A stretch of DNA of 64,000 bases from an uncultured Hyphomicrobiales bacterium (lineage in GTDB: Bacteria > Pseudomonadota > Alphaproteobacteria > Rhizobiales > Rhizobiaceae): the NCBI GenBank assembly GCA_943908365.1, contig CALTTH010000005.1, forward strand, positions 24,190-88,189, written 5' to 3'. The notes beneath the pieces were generated by a model, which was given only the letters and a program-made list of their open reading frames with translations, was not told the origin of the DNA and ran no database searches. The position numbers and the translations under genes are program-made. Positions 8,330-16,846 of this stretch are shown piece by piece. Positions within the stretch are counted from its first letter, which is position 1. Every line of letters starts with the position of its first letter.

Positions 8330-9571
8330 TCACTGAACGATGTGATAGCGATTGCCCCAAGCGAGGTCGCCGCTTTTCCACGATCTTGGAACGTATCCAT
8401 CTTTTGGCCAAGGTGCCTCAGCGACTGCGAGCATCCAGTTAGATCCGGTGCGGGCGAGAACAACACAGGAATACTCCCCTGCCTTGTCAGGCTTAAAGGT
8501 TGAAGTTTGCGGGACCATGAGATCGATCCCGCTTTCACGCCAGACATAGCTAATTTGCTCCGGCGGCGAACTCCATCGTCCCTCGGTAACGCTCAGCTCA
8601 CCATTCACGGAATGCTTGATCTGGGGAGCCTCTTTGCACAAGAAGGAGCCATCATTGGTGTAGATCGGCCCAATGACTTGGCCTCGCCTGACATTGGAAG
8701 TTACCACCTGAGTGCCGAACGCTCGAATGACGACCGGCTCCTTGCATTTCATAAAGATGTTTCGATAGACGGACCCCGACCATGGCCGATCTGCGAAAAA
8801 GCCGATATCGCAACCAGACAGAATGTTGTCATGGACAACGATACCCCCGCGCTGAGCGCCCGTGACGCCATCCAGCATCATATCTTTGTCCTTGAAGCCT
8901 GTAATCGCAACAGCCCGGCGGGCGTTTTCGATGACGCAATCATAGACATGATGGTCATGCAAATGAGTAGAACTACCAATGCCATAACCAAATGAGTAGG
9001 TGTTCATTTCACCCGTGCGCATGAGGCAGCTGCGTGTCATGGCGTTATTGCCGATAGAGGAGTAGGCGAAATTATGCCCTTCCAAAAGGCAATATTCAGC
9101 CTTGTAGTTTTCAGTTTGAGCACACACCAGAGCGCCCTTGGCGGATTCCGTGTCCGTTGCGTAAGTGAAAATGTTCCCCCTTAGCCAAACATCGCGGCTG
9201 ATGAAGCGGTCGTCGTTCTGATAAGCAAACTGGCAGCAGTCCGCAGCTTTCCCCCTGCTCACCACAACTTTGCAATTTTCGATCAATGCGCCATTTACCC
9301 CGGTCGCGTAAATCCCATCTCCTCCGACCCGTTCAACATTGCATTCACGCATGATGAGGTTGAAAAATTGGTTCCCAACCTGCAGAGACGGCGGATGACG
9401 AGCGCCGTGAAACCTAAATCCTTGCTCTGCATCCGGCGAATCGGACAAAGAAACGTCGATTATCTCAACATCTGAAAAGTCTTGATAGCGTAAGCCCTGT
9501 GTAAAGGGCCCGTTGATGGTCTCGTGCGCGACCACATCCCCACGCACACGCTTCCTCAATATATCACTCAT
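8330..9571 (-). CDS. Right-handed parallel beta-helix protein
   Basis: The 413-residue product shows repeating coils with Asn/Cys ladders (RECNVERVGGDGIYA, IENCKVVVSRG, VYDCVIENARRAVA, VHDNILSGCDIGFF, VYRNIFMKC) characteristic of pectate-lyase-like parallel beta helices. The last 90 residues look like a small Ig-like or carbohydrate-binding beta domain (YVWRESGIDLMVP ... GEYSCVV). No Sec signal is visible. Family members cleave or epimerise acidic polysaccharides or serve as structural spikes. Near UDP-glucose dehydrogenase, which supplies glucuronate precursors, a polysaccharide lyase or epimerase role is plausible but unproven. Confidence 0.7.
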   Translation of the reverse strand: MSDILRKRVRGDVVAHETINGPFTQGLRYQDFSDVEIIDVSLSDSPDAEQGFRFHGARHPPSLQVGNQFFNLIMRECNVERVGGDGIYATGVNGALIENCKVVVSRGKAADCCQFAYQNDDRFISRDVWLRGNIFTYATDTESAKGALVCAQTENYKAEYCLLEGHNFAYSSIGNNAMTRSCLMRTGEMNTYSFGYGIGSSTHLHDHHVYDCVIENARRAVAITGFKDKDMMLDGVTGAQRGGIVVHDNILSGCDIGFFADRPWSGSVYRNIFMKCKEPVVIRAFGTQVVTSNVRRGQVIGPIYTNDGSFLCKEAPQIKHSVNGELSVTEGRWSSPPEQISYVWRESGIDLMVPQTSTFKPDKAGEYSCVVLARTGSNWMLAVAEAPWPKDGYVPRSWKSGDLAWGNRYHIVQ

Positions 9572-9671
9572 AGCAGACGCCTTCGAGAACGGGCTTGATC
9601 AGTACGGCACCAGGGTAACGTCATATTGGCGGTCTTGTAGCAAAAAATCTGCCAGTCAGACGCGGAGCCCG

Positions 9672-9989
9672 CTACTGCGCACGAAACGAAACAATAGTGC
9701 CGCTTTCGTAATGTCCAGACCCCGGCACCACCGGAGACAACGGAGACATATTGACCACGGGGTGGCAAATATCCGTGTACCGGCTTCCCTTATGACCAGT
9801 GATGACGAGAACCGAACATTCCCGAGCATAATATGGCGTACCGGGCGCCGCGGGATAGGCTGAAGAATTACGCGGCATCTCACGATGATGAGAATATGAC
9901 GGCGCCAGATCAGCGGCCAACGCCACAGCTGCACCTGCCAGACTAGCAGCAGCGAAGGAAACCAGCAGCTGACAAACTTTAATCTTCAT
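9672..9989 (-). CDS. Small secreted protein, unknown function
   Basis: The 105-residue protein starts MKIKVCQLLVSF and has a clear Sec signal peptide ending near AVALAA-DLAPS (about 25-26). The mature part is Pro/Ser/His-rich with two Cys (AREC ... DICHP), which could form a disulphide. It follows the MsrB gene on the same strand and precedes the beta-helix gene, so a shared transcript is possible. No family is recognised. Confidence 0.6.
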   Translation of the reverse strand: MKIKVCQLLVSFAAASLAGAAVALAADLAPSYSHHREMPRNSSAYPAAPGTPYYARECSVLVITGHKGSRYTDICHPVVNMSPLSPVVPGSGHYESGTIVSFRAQ

Positions 9990-10087
9990 TTCGAACTGTC
10001 CTCAAACGGGCACATAGGCACTATACGGTGGCTGACGTTACTGAAGAGCGATATAACAATTACAGCTGAAAGTCATGAATGCTGTTA

Positions 10088-10573
10088 TCATGCGGACGGC
10101 ATGCCTATCGTTGCAGAAAATCGCATTGCAATACCATTGACGCAATAACGAACACCAGCTGACTTAGGTCCGTCATCGAACAAATAACCCAGATGACCAT
10201 CGCAACGCGAGCAACTGACTTCAGTGCGGGCGTCAATGCTTGTCCTCGTCACGGCACCCGGAAAGGCCGTAAAAAAACTGGGCCAGCCAGACCCTGCGTC
10301 GAATTTACGATCAGAGGAAAACAAAGCAGCATCGCATGCGGCGCATGCGAAGACACCGTTTCTGAACTCTGCAAGAAGCGGGCTCGACCCGGCAATTTCC
10401 ATAACCTTGTTGCGCATCACATCAAAAACAGCTGCATCAAGACGTTGACGCCAAGCCTCTTCGGAAAGCTTGAAATGCACGTCACCTGCAAATACCGATC
10501 TTGAGTCTCGCAGGAATAACCCGGCAGAGACGAGACCTGAAATGCTGAGGAGCAGCTTGCGTCTGGTCGTCAT
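10088..10573 (-). CDS. msrB: Exported peptide-methionine (R)-S-oxide reductase
   Basis: The start is taken as ATG 10573 (MTTRRKLLLS), giving 161 residues with a twin-arginine or Sec-like leader. Structural zinc is held by two CxxC pairs (Cys 77/80 and 121/124), and the catalytic cysteine lies in RYCVNG (Cys 144). MsrB reduces methionine-R-sulfoxide in proteins. The leader implies repair of periplasmic proteins, so an electron donor other than cytosolic thioredoxin is required. An earlier in-frame ATG at 10603 would add ten residues before the twin-Arg motif. Confidence 0.9.
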   Translation of the reverse strand: MTTRRKLLLSISGLVSAGLFLRDSRSVFAGDVHFKLSEEAWRQRLDAAVFDVMRNKVMEIAGSSPLLAEFRNGVFACAACDAALFSSDRKFDAGSGWPSFFTAFPGAVTRTSIDARTEVSCSRCDGHLGYLFDDGPKSAGVRYCVNGIAMRFSATIGMPSA

Positions 10574-10734
10574 CGTACACCCGTCACGAGCCAATAATAT
10601 CAACCTCTATCATTATTTCAGCTAACAACAAAGAATTTAGGTGTGATGGAGATGATCAGGCGACGGTTTTTCTTATTCTGCTTCGTAGATTGTTTTAAGC
10701 AACTATAGCTGCAGCTTGCTAGCATAGACTTGTC

Positions 10735-11394
10735 TCAGGACGAGCAAGCCTCACCGCCAATTTTCGCAGCGAGGGGTCCGACAATGACGGAGGTCGCTGC
10801 TTCAGGTGTGGGATGGAGACCGTCTGGTATCGCTTTTGCAAGTTGATTGTCTGAGAACGCCATCCATCTTTTCCTGTGATCTATGATATCGACACCGTTT
10901 GCCCTCGCCTGACGAAGATGGGCATCGATGTAAAGACCGAAATAGGGGCGCGCCATTCCAGCCAGCCCCGATACTGGATTCATGATCTGCGCGATAATCC
11001 GCGCCTTCGGCAGACCGTGCCGGAGCGATGAGAAAAGAGCGCCGATCGTATCGCTACTCGTTGAAACGGAGGTGAAGCGATTGAGCGCCGCATCATTTGC
11101 GTAGAACTCGACAAGAACCACGTCCGGCTTCAGACGGATCACGTCGTCGACATGCCCCAGCCCCCAAGAAGATGGCGCGCCGCTTTTGGCAACGGTATCG
11201 ACTACAACGGACCAGCCCAGACAGCTGGAAAGTCTTTCTGCCAGTGGGCCCTGCCAGCCGCCTCGCGCAGTCAAGGATGTCCCGAAGGCGACGATCTTGG
11301 AAGGGCGCTTCTGACCTACTAAGTTCTGCTCCGCTGCCGCGGCTACCGCCACGCTCCCACACAGAACCAGCAACGACAGAAGTAGCCGCTTCAT
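10735..11394 (-). CDS. Secreted SGNH/GDSL-family hydrolase
   Basis: ATG 11394 is preceded by AAGG and starts a signal peptide (MKRLLLSLLVLCGSVAVAAAA). The family blocks are present: GTSLT with the nucleophile Ser, GAPS, YANDA (block III Asn) and DGLHP (Asp/His pair). Such enzymes are lysophospholipases, thioesterases or carbohydrate acetyl-esterases. The position beside UDP-glucose dehydrogenase and the beta-helix gene suggests deacetylation of a secreted glycan. A TesA-like thioesterase is the alternative. Confidence 0.8.
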   Translation of the reverse strand: MKRLLLSLLVLCGSVAVAAAAEQNLVGQKRPSKIVAFGTSLTARGGWQGPLAERLSSCLGWSVVVDTVAKSGAPSSWGLGHVDDVIRLKPDVVLVEFYANDAALNRFTSVSTSSDTIGALFSSLRHGLPKARIIAQIMNPVSGLAGMARPYFGLYIDAHLRQARANGVDIIDHRKRWMAFSDNQLAKAIPDGLHPTPEAATSVIVGPLAAKIGGEACSS

Positions 11395-11501
11395 TTTTGA
11401 ACCTTGTTCTTTCAGCCCATCATTGGCGTTGAACCAAAATTCTCTCATACATCCATATGTTGAAACGCAGGGAATAGGTTTTACCCCCTGCTTCGTCGTG
11501 A

Positions 11502-12806
11502 TTAAGCGCCCTTGCCCACGCCTAAATAGGTAAAGCCGTTTGCCTCGACTTCAACTGCACGATAGACATTGCGCAGATCCACAAGAACAGGACTCTTCAT
11601 CAGCGATTTCAGGCGGTCGAGGTCCAAGGCGCGGAACTGGTTCCATTCCGTCACCAGAACAACGACATCCGCACCTTCAGCGGCCTGGTAAGGCCCCTGA
11701 GCAAATTCGATATCAAGCATAGCCTTAGCGTTTTCCATGCCTTCAGGGTCGTAACCGGAAACGATAGCACCAGCGTCCTTCAGGGTCTGGACGACGGCAA
11801 TTGCTGGGCTATCGCGCATGTCGTCAGTATTTGGCTTGAAGGTAAGACCAAGCACCGCGACCTTCTTGCCTCGAACGTCGCCACCAACGGCTGCAATGAC
11901 CTTGCGGCCCATGGCACGCTTGCGGTTGTCGTTGATCGCGATTGTCGTTTCGATCAGTCGTACCGGAGCTTCATAGTCCTGAGCCGTTTTCGCCAGTGCC
12001 AGCGTATCTTTAGGGAAACAGGAGCCGCCATAACCGGGGCCAGCATGGAGGAACTTGGAGCCGATACGGCCATCCAGACCAATACCGCGCGACACATCCT
12101 GAACATCCGCGCCAACCTTTTCGCACAGATCGGCGATCTCGTTGATGAATGTGATCTTCATCGCAAGAAAACCATTTGCTGCATACTTGATCAGTTCAGA
12201 CGTTCGACGCGAAGTGAACAGCAGAGGAGACTGGTTGAGGTAAAGCGGACGGTAAACTTCGGTCATAACCGCCTTGGCGCGCTCATCTGAATGGCCGACG
12301 ACAATACGGTCCGGACGCTTGAAGTCGTCGATGGCGGCACCTTCGCGAAGGAATTCTGGGTTGGATACCACGGCGAAATCGGCATCCGGGTTCACATCTC
12401 GAACGATGCGCTCCACCTCGTCGCCTGTTCCGACAGGAACTGTCGACTTGGTAACTATCACTGTGAAACCTGTAATGGAAAGCGCGATCTCGCGCGCTGC
12501 GGCGTAGACGTAACCGAGGTCGGCATGGCCATCGCCGCGACGTGATGGAGTACCTACAGCGATGAAGACCACATCCGCTTCGGCGACGGCAGAGGCTAGT
12601 TTCGTTGTGAAAGAGAGCCGGCCTGCCTCGACGTTCGCAGCAACCAGCGCATCGAGACCCGGCTCAAAGATAGGAATGGCGCCATTGTTGAGGGCTTCGA
12701 TTTTCTCTGCTGCTTTATCGACACAGATAACGTCATGTCCGAAATCTGCAAAGCAAGCGCCAGAAACGAGGCCCACGTAACCTGACCCAACCATTACAAT
12801 GCGCAT
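11502..12806 (-). CDS. ugd: UDP-glucose 6-dehydrogenase
   Basis: The 434-residue protein begins with the NAD-binding motif MVGSGYVG and contains the catalytic cysteine motif GGSCFPKD and the C-terminal UDP-binding region (GLTFKPNTDDMRDSPA). It oxidises UDP-glucose to UDP-glucuronate with two NAD+, supplying uronic acid for capsule, exopolysaccharide or LPS. In rhizobia the gene is often named rkpK. It closes the polysaccharide region, and its length is normal for the family. Confidence 0.95.
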   Translation of the reverse strand: MRIVMVGSGYVGLVSGACFADFGHDVICVDKAAEKIEALNNGAIPIFEPGLDALVAANVEAGRLSFTTKLASAVAEADVVFIAVGTPSRRGDGHADLGYVYAAAREIALSITGFTVIVTKSTVPVGTGDEVERIVRDVNPDADFAVVSNPEFLREGAAIDDFKRPDRIVVGHSDERAKAVMTEVYRPLYLNQSPLLFTSRRTSELIKYAANGFLAMKITFINEIADLCEKVGADVQDVSRGIGLDGRIGSKFLHAGPGYGGSCFPKDTLALAKTAQDYEAPVRLIETTIAINDNRKRAMGRKVIAAVGGDVRGKKVAVLGLTFKPNTDDMRDSPAIAVVQTLKDAGAIVSGYDPEGMENAKAMLDIEFAQGPYQAAEGADVVVLVTEWNQFRALDLDRLKSLMKSPVLVDLRNVYRAVEVEANGFTYLGVGKGA

Positions 12807-13668
12807 ATTGTTCCCTCTTTCAGGCGAGTAAATCTAGTTAATTGCAATTCAATATCCCATTTCTTGCTTATTGCAACGCACAATATACATTGTCAGAAGA
12901 GATATCGTCAGACCGTAATTTTATCGTATTATATTAGCTAAGCAGAATGATTGAAGCTAAACAAGCTAAGTTAAGTTCCTTAGCTAAACGAGCAGACGAA
13001 CTTGATGTGGAGGTGTCGAGCCTTCTGGATTTGACAATTGTGCGGCTCGCGAGGCGTTCGCCATTACATAAGTCCCGACGGAATATAAAGTCAGCACACC
13101 TGCTTGCGAACCCCCAGTCAGATACAGCAAAGTGGGGAGGAGGGGGAGAAAGCGTACAGTTTCAGTTGTTCGACAGAGTAAAAAAAGATCGGGAGGATGT
13201 TAAACTCATTTGATGATATCGATGCAGTTGTTTCGTCGCACGACCTCCGTAAAAACGTATCCGTTGGATAATACTCTGTCCATCTGTACGTGGGACAATC
13301 TGAGGACCGACTTGGATCAAAAGGGTTTTTGAACTTCATCTTTGGACCAGGGGATCGGCGTTCACTTTGCCTCTAGCATCATTGCGTCACGCGTCGGTAA
13401 GTGTTTCAAATCACGATGCTCTACTAGAGCCCGGTTGTAGGTGTATGGGTTTAGGGCGGAAAACTGTGCGCGCAGCATTGCGATGGTTATCTATCGCGCT
13501 TTGACATAAAGACCGGACAGCTAGTCTCACAGGAATTTACCAAGTAGGCGATGTCAGATTGTTCGAGTCGATCTTGCCTCAAAGCTTTTTCCGTCTTCGA
13601 GGTTCGCTCCGGCGGCTCTTGCATCCTAGCCAACTAGGAGAGAAACCTTTTCATATCGAGGGTGATGC
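12807..13668. other. Long non-coding or decayed stretch
   Basis: No convincing gene is present. A plus-strand frame at 12947-13213 (88 codons) has low-complexity composition, no good ribosome-binding site and no recognisable family. The first 130 bases are AT-rich and probably hold the ugd promoter. The rest is interrupted by stops in all frames and may be the remains of a deleted or exchanged segment. Confidence 0.5.
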
Positions 13669-14070
13669 ATGGATCGGTTGAAGCATCTGATACTTTATAG
13701 TGAGCGCGATTACGGAAATGGAAGTGTGGACGCTGAAAGTGTCGGCGACAATCTTTTTGCTACTGATCCGCAAATTTCCCAAAGAGTGCTTGATTACATG
13801 GAGAATGCAGAGGTTTTGATTGAGTTCGTCAGCCCCACGGCAGACCCATTCAATCCGGAGGCTTTCGTTCGGAACGTCATATATTCGGATGGGGATTATG
13901 TGTGGGACGGCATCGTCTTGCACTGGATTGAAAAATACAGAGTGAGGCTACCGAACGAGTTTCTCGAACACGTCGAACTGAGATGTGGACAGGACATTGC
14001 CGATATCGATCAGGAAGTCCTCCTAGAGGAAGTGAAACACGCAGTGCATGTCTTTGTTAGGCGTAGGTGA
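13669..14070 (+). CDS. Orphan hypothetical protein, acidic, 133 residues
   Basis: ATG 13669 follows GAGGGTGATGC. The product is acidic and soluble (SERDYGNGSVDAESVGDN ... YSDGDYVWDGIVLHW ... QDIADIDQEVLLEEV). I do not recognise a family. The next frame overlaps its end by 23 bases. Acidic orphan proteins next to rearrangement boundaries are sometimes immunity proteins, but nothing in the sequence proves that here. Confidence 0.5.
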   Translation: MDRLKHLILYSERDYGNGSVDAESVGDNLFATDPQISQRVLDYMENAEVLIEFVSPTADPFNPEAFVRNVIYSDGDYVWDGIVLHWIEKYRVRLPNEFLEHVELRCGQDIADIDQEVLLEEVKHAVHVFVRRR

Positions 14071-14500
14071 CGCGGGTCACGCATGCCCGCTAGAACGATG
14101 GCTCGGCGAGCAGCTACCGCAGCTCAAAGACGTGTCATTTCCTGCCGGCAGAATTAAGTGGAACCAACCTATGACGGAATGGGATAGAAGAAAGGTCTAC
14201 AAAAGCGCCGACCATATCTTTGCGAATGGTGCGAGTAGCGTGATGAAGTTGTCACCAGATGCCGCAATAAAAGTTTGCAAAGAAGCGACCCATGCTGATC
14301 TGCTTATTGGAAAGATCGAGGGCGGAATCTCTCACTCCCACGGCTTCGAAGCGCGTCTGGACTGTATCTGGGACGGCCAGATACCCCCACTGGATTGCGC
14401 TTCTCTACGAATTAACAATCAAGACGCTGCTGACTTCATCAATCTTGAGAAAGAGCAACACGATACCTTCGTGATAACCGCTTTAAAAAACTGGCGCTGA
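14048..14500 (+). CDS. Orphan hypothetical protein, 150 residues
   Basis: The frame overlaps the preceding gene by 23 bases in another register and has no visible Shine-Dalgarno, so it may be translationally coupled, start further in, or be the frameshifted continuation of the first gene. The sequence (FPAGRIKWNQPMTEWD ... HADLLIGKIEGGISHSHG ... RLDCIWDGQIPP) matches no family I know. Its stop lies about 100 bases from the broken end of a dehydrogenase gene. Confidence 0.45.
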   Translation: MSLLGVGDAGHACPLERWLGEQLPQLKDVSFPAGRIKWNQPMTEWDRRKVYKSADHIFANGASSVMKLSPDAAIKVCKEATHADLLIGKIEGGISHSHGFEARLDCIWDGQIPPLDCASLRINNQDAADFINLEKEQHDTFVITALKNWR

Positions 14501-14607
14501 GATAGACGAAGCGAACCCGCTGTTCGAGACACTACATAGTAGAGACCCGCAGTCAAAACCCGATAATATGGTTGCAAGAATGTTGTCCAAGTTTGCAGTC
14601 GCTGCGC

Positions 14608-14790
14608 GGGGGCCTTGTTCGTGATGACGATGTCGGCGTCCTTGATGCGCTCCGGCACCTCGTCGGGACCCGTCTGGTCGAACTGAACGAGTTCATGAGC
14701 GAAGGAGAAGGCACGGAAGTGGATGTCGGCGGGCAAGGCCTTGCGATCTAGGAGAACAATGCAAAGAGGATTGCGGGTAGCATCAGGCAT
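14608..14790 (-). pseudogene. Truncated D-2-hydroxyacid dehydrogenase (N-terminal 61 codons only)
   Basis: From ATG 14790 the frame encodes a typical N-terminal substrate-domain start (LCIVLLDRKALP, ELVQFDQTGPDEVPERIKDAD, IVITNKAP). After codon 61 the similarity ends and the frame runs on for about 60 unrelated codons into the neighbouring orphan ORF. The Rossmann domain and catalytic Arg/Glu/His are missing. It follows tctA by 70 bases on the same strand, so it was the last gene of the carboxylate operon. The break marks a deletion or insertion endpoint near 14607. Confidence 0.75.
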
Positions 14791-14860
14791 TGGGAGGGTA
14801 CCAAGTTCAGAGGGAGAACAGCGGCCGCTTTCAAGCGGCCGCTCACTTCGAAGATCAGCC

Positions 14861-16369
14861 TCAGGCTTCTTCTTCCTGGAAGGCTTCCTCGCGGGTTTTG
14901 CGGAACGATGGCAGGATCATCAGTAGAAGCACGCCGGCCGTCGCGATCAGGAGGACAAGGCTGATCGGCCGCTCCACGAACACGCTTGGATTGCCGTGAG
15001 AGATCGTCAGAGCCCGACGGATGTTGGTTTCCAACAGTGGCCCGAGGACGAACCCCAGAAGCAGCGGACCCGGCTCGCACTTTGCCTTGCGGAAGGCGTA
15101 TCCGAGCAGACCGAAGCCGGCAGCCAGCGCCACATCGAAGATGCGGTTGTTGATGCTGTAGACCCCGACACAGCAGAAGAGAAGGATTGCGGGGTAGAGC
15201 AGACGGTAAGGGACCGTCAGGAGCTTCACCCAGACACCGATCAGCGGCAGGTTGATGACGACGAGCATGAGGTTGCCGATCCACATGCTGGCAACCAAAC
15301 CCCAGAAGATTTCCGGCTGGGTTGCCAGCACCGTCGGCCCGGGGGTGATGCCATGGATGATGAAGGCGCTCAACATCATCGCCATCATGTTGTTCGACGG
15401 AATGCCCAGGGTTAGAAGAGGGATGAACGACGACTGGGCGCCCGCGTTGTTGGCGGCCTCCGGTCCGGCGACGCCCTCAACAGCACCTTCGCCGAACTCG
15501 TGGGGACGCTTAGATACTTTCTTTTCGACGGAATAGGCGCAGAACGAGGCCAGAGTGGCTCCACCGCCCGGAAGCACGCCAAGGAACGTGCCGACGCCTG
15601 TTCCGCGCAGAACCGCCGGCCACGCGCGCCGGAAGTCTTCTCGCGTCGGCCACAACCGGCTGAGCTTGCTGACCAGGACGCCGCGGGCTTCGACATTCTC
15701 CAGGTTCTCGATGATCTCTGAAAAACCGAACAGCCCGATCGCGATGACCACGAAGTCAATACCGTCGAAGAGCTCGACGGCGCTGAAGGTAAGGCGCTCT
15801 TCCCCGGAGCTTGCGTCGATCCCGACCATCCCGAGCAGCAGACCGAGAAGGATCATTCCGATAGCTTTGAGAACTGGTCCGCGGGCAAGAATTGTCGCGG
15901 CGAGGAGACCGAACAGCATCAGCGACACATACTCTGCCGGGCCGAAAGAGAGAGCGAAGGAGGACAGTGTCGGGCCTGCGATCGCAATCCCGAACGTCGC
16001 AACCGTCCCGGCGAAGAAGGACCCGAGGGCGGCGACAGCAAGCGCTGAGCCTGCCCTCCCTTGTTGAGCCATCTTATAACCGTCGACAGCCGTGACCACT
16101 GAGGACGCCTCACCGGGCAGGTTGACAAGGATCGCTGTTGTCGACCCACCGTATTGAGCGCCGTAATAGATGCCGGCGAGCATGATCAGGCCAGCCAGAG
16201 GCGGAAGATAGAACGTGATTGGTAGCAAAACGGCGATCGTCGCCGTCGGGCCGATGCCTGGCAGGACGCCGATCAAAGTACCCAGCAGAGCGCCGAGCAA
16301 ACAGAAGCCTAGGTTTGTCGGCGTCAAAGCCTCGCTGAAGCCGAGCATGAGAAGATCAACGAAATTCAT
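14861..16369 (-). CDS. tctA: Tripartite tricarboxylate transporter, large membrane subunit
   Basis: The 502-residue polytopic protein has the TctA signatures GIGPTATIAVLLP and GAQYGGSTTAILVNLPGE near the N-terminus and the repeated PGGGATLASFCAYSVEKK segment, with about 12 membrane spans. A GGGAGG ribosome-binding site precedes ATG 16369. TctA uses an ion gradient to import a carboxylate delivered by the periplasmic TctC. The tctB gene lies 12 bases upstream. The substrate is not defined by sequence. Confidence 0.95.
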   Translation of the reverse strand: MNFVDLLMLGFSEALTPTNLGFCLLGALLGTLIGVLPGIGPTATIAVLLPITFYLPPLAGLIMLAGIYYGAQYGGSTTAILVNLPGEASSVVTAVDGYKMAQQGRAGSALAVAALGSFFAGTVATFGIAIAGPTLSSFALSFGPAEYVSLMLFGLLAATILARGPVLKAIGMILLGLLLGMVGIDASSGEERLTFSAVELFDGIDFVVIAIGLFGFSEIIENLENVEARGVLVSKLSRLWPTREDFRRAWPAVLRGTGVGTFLGVLPGGGATLASFCAYSVEKKVSKRPHEFGEGAVEGVAGPEAANNAGAQSSFIPLLTLGIPSNNMMAMMLSAFIIHGITPGPTVLATQPEIFWGLVASMWIGNLMLVVINLPLIGVWVKLLTVPYRLLYPAILLFCCVGVYSINNRIFDVALAAGFGLLGYAFRKAKCEPGPLLLGFVLGPLLETNIRRALTISHGNPSVFVERPISLVLLIATAGVLLLMILPSFRKTREEAFQEEEA

Positions 16370-16381
16370 GTCTTACCTCCC

Positions 16382-16846
16382 TCAGAATGGCCAGACGGGC
16401 ATCTGGACCCCGAGGCCCACGATGAAGACCAGCGCGCCAAACGCCGTAAGCCCGGCGGTGAGCAGGATGACCTCGCGAAACCGTGAATCCCGGTCGGCAA
16501 TGCTGCCGACAAGAAGCAGCCAGACAGCGGCCGCCACGAAACCAAAATATTCGGCGATAAAGGCGAATCCGACCACCGCGGCCAAGATGATCACCAGCGG
16601 CCAGAGTCTTGGCCTGGCAATGTCGACGCGCGCGCGGACCGCGCCGAAGCCACCGATGGCAACACCGATGATGATCAAAAGCCAGCAGACAATTCTCGGA
16701 AGGTAACCTGGGCCCATGGCGGATGCGGTGCCCATGGTCAGGTCGCGCCCAGCCCAGAGGCCAAGCGCGCCGAATCCTATGAACAATGCTGCAGTGAAAA
16801 GGTCCGGCCGGTCACCGGTCCTTCCAGCCTTGCGGGGAGCGGCCAT
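16382..16846 (-). CDS. tctB: Tripartite tricarboxylate transporter, small membrane subunit
   Basis: The protein of about 154 residues has four hydrophobic segments and the usual TctB size. Its ATG at 16846 overlaps the tctC stop (TGATG); a GTG at 16849 is also possible, so it is translationally coupled. TctB partners TctA in the membrane complex. Confidence 0.9.
   Translation of the reverse strand: MAAPRKAGRTGDRPDLFTAALFIGFGALGLWAGRDLTMGTASAMGPGYLPRIVCWLLIIIGVAIGGFGAVRARVDIARPRLWPLVIILAAVVGFAFIAEYFGFVAAAVWLLLVGSIADRDSRFREVILLTAGLTAFGALVFIVGLGVQMPVWPF

Noticed and set aside
12947..13213. 88-codon ORF in the gap after ugd
   Set aside because: Low-complexity product, weak start context and no recognisable domain.
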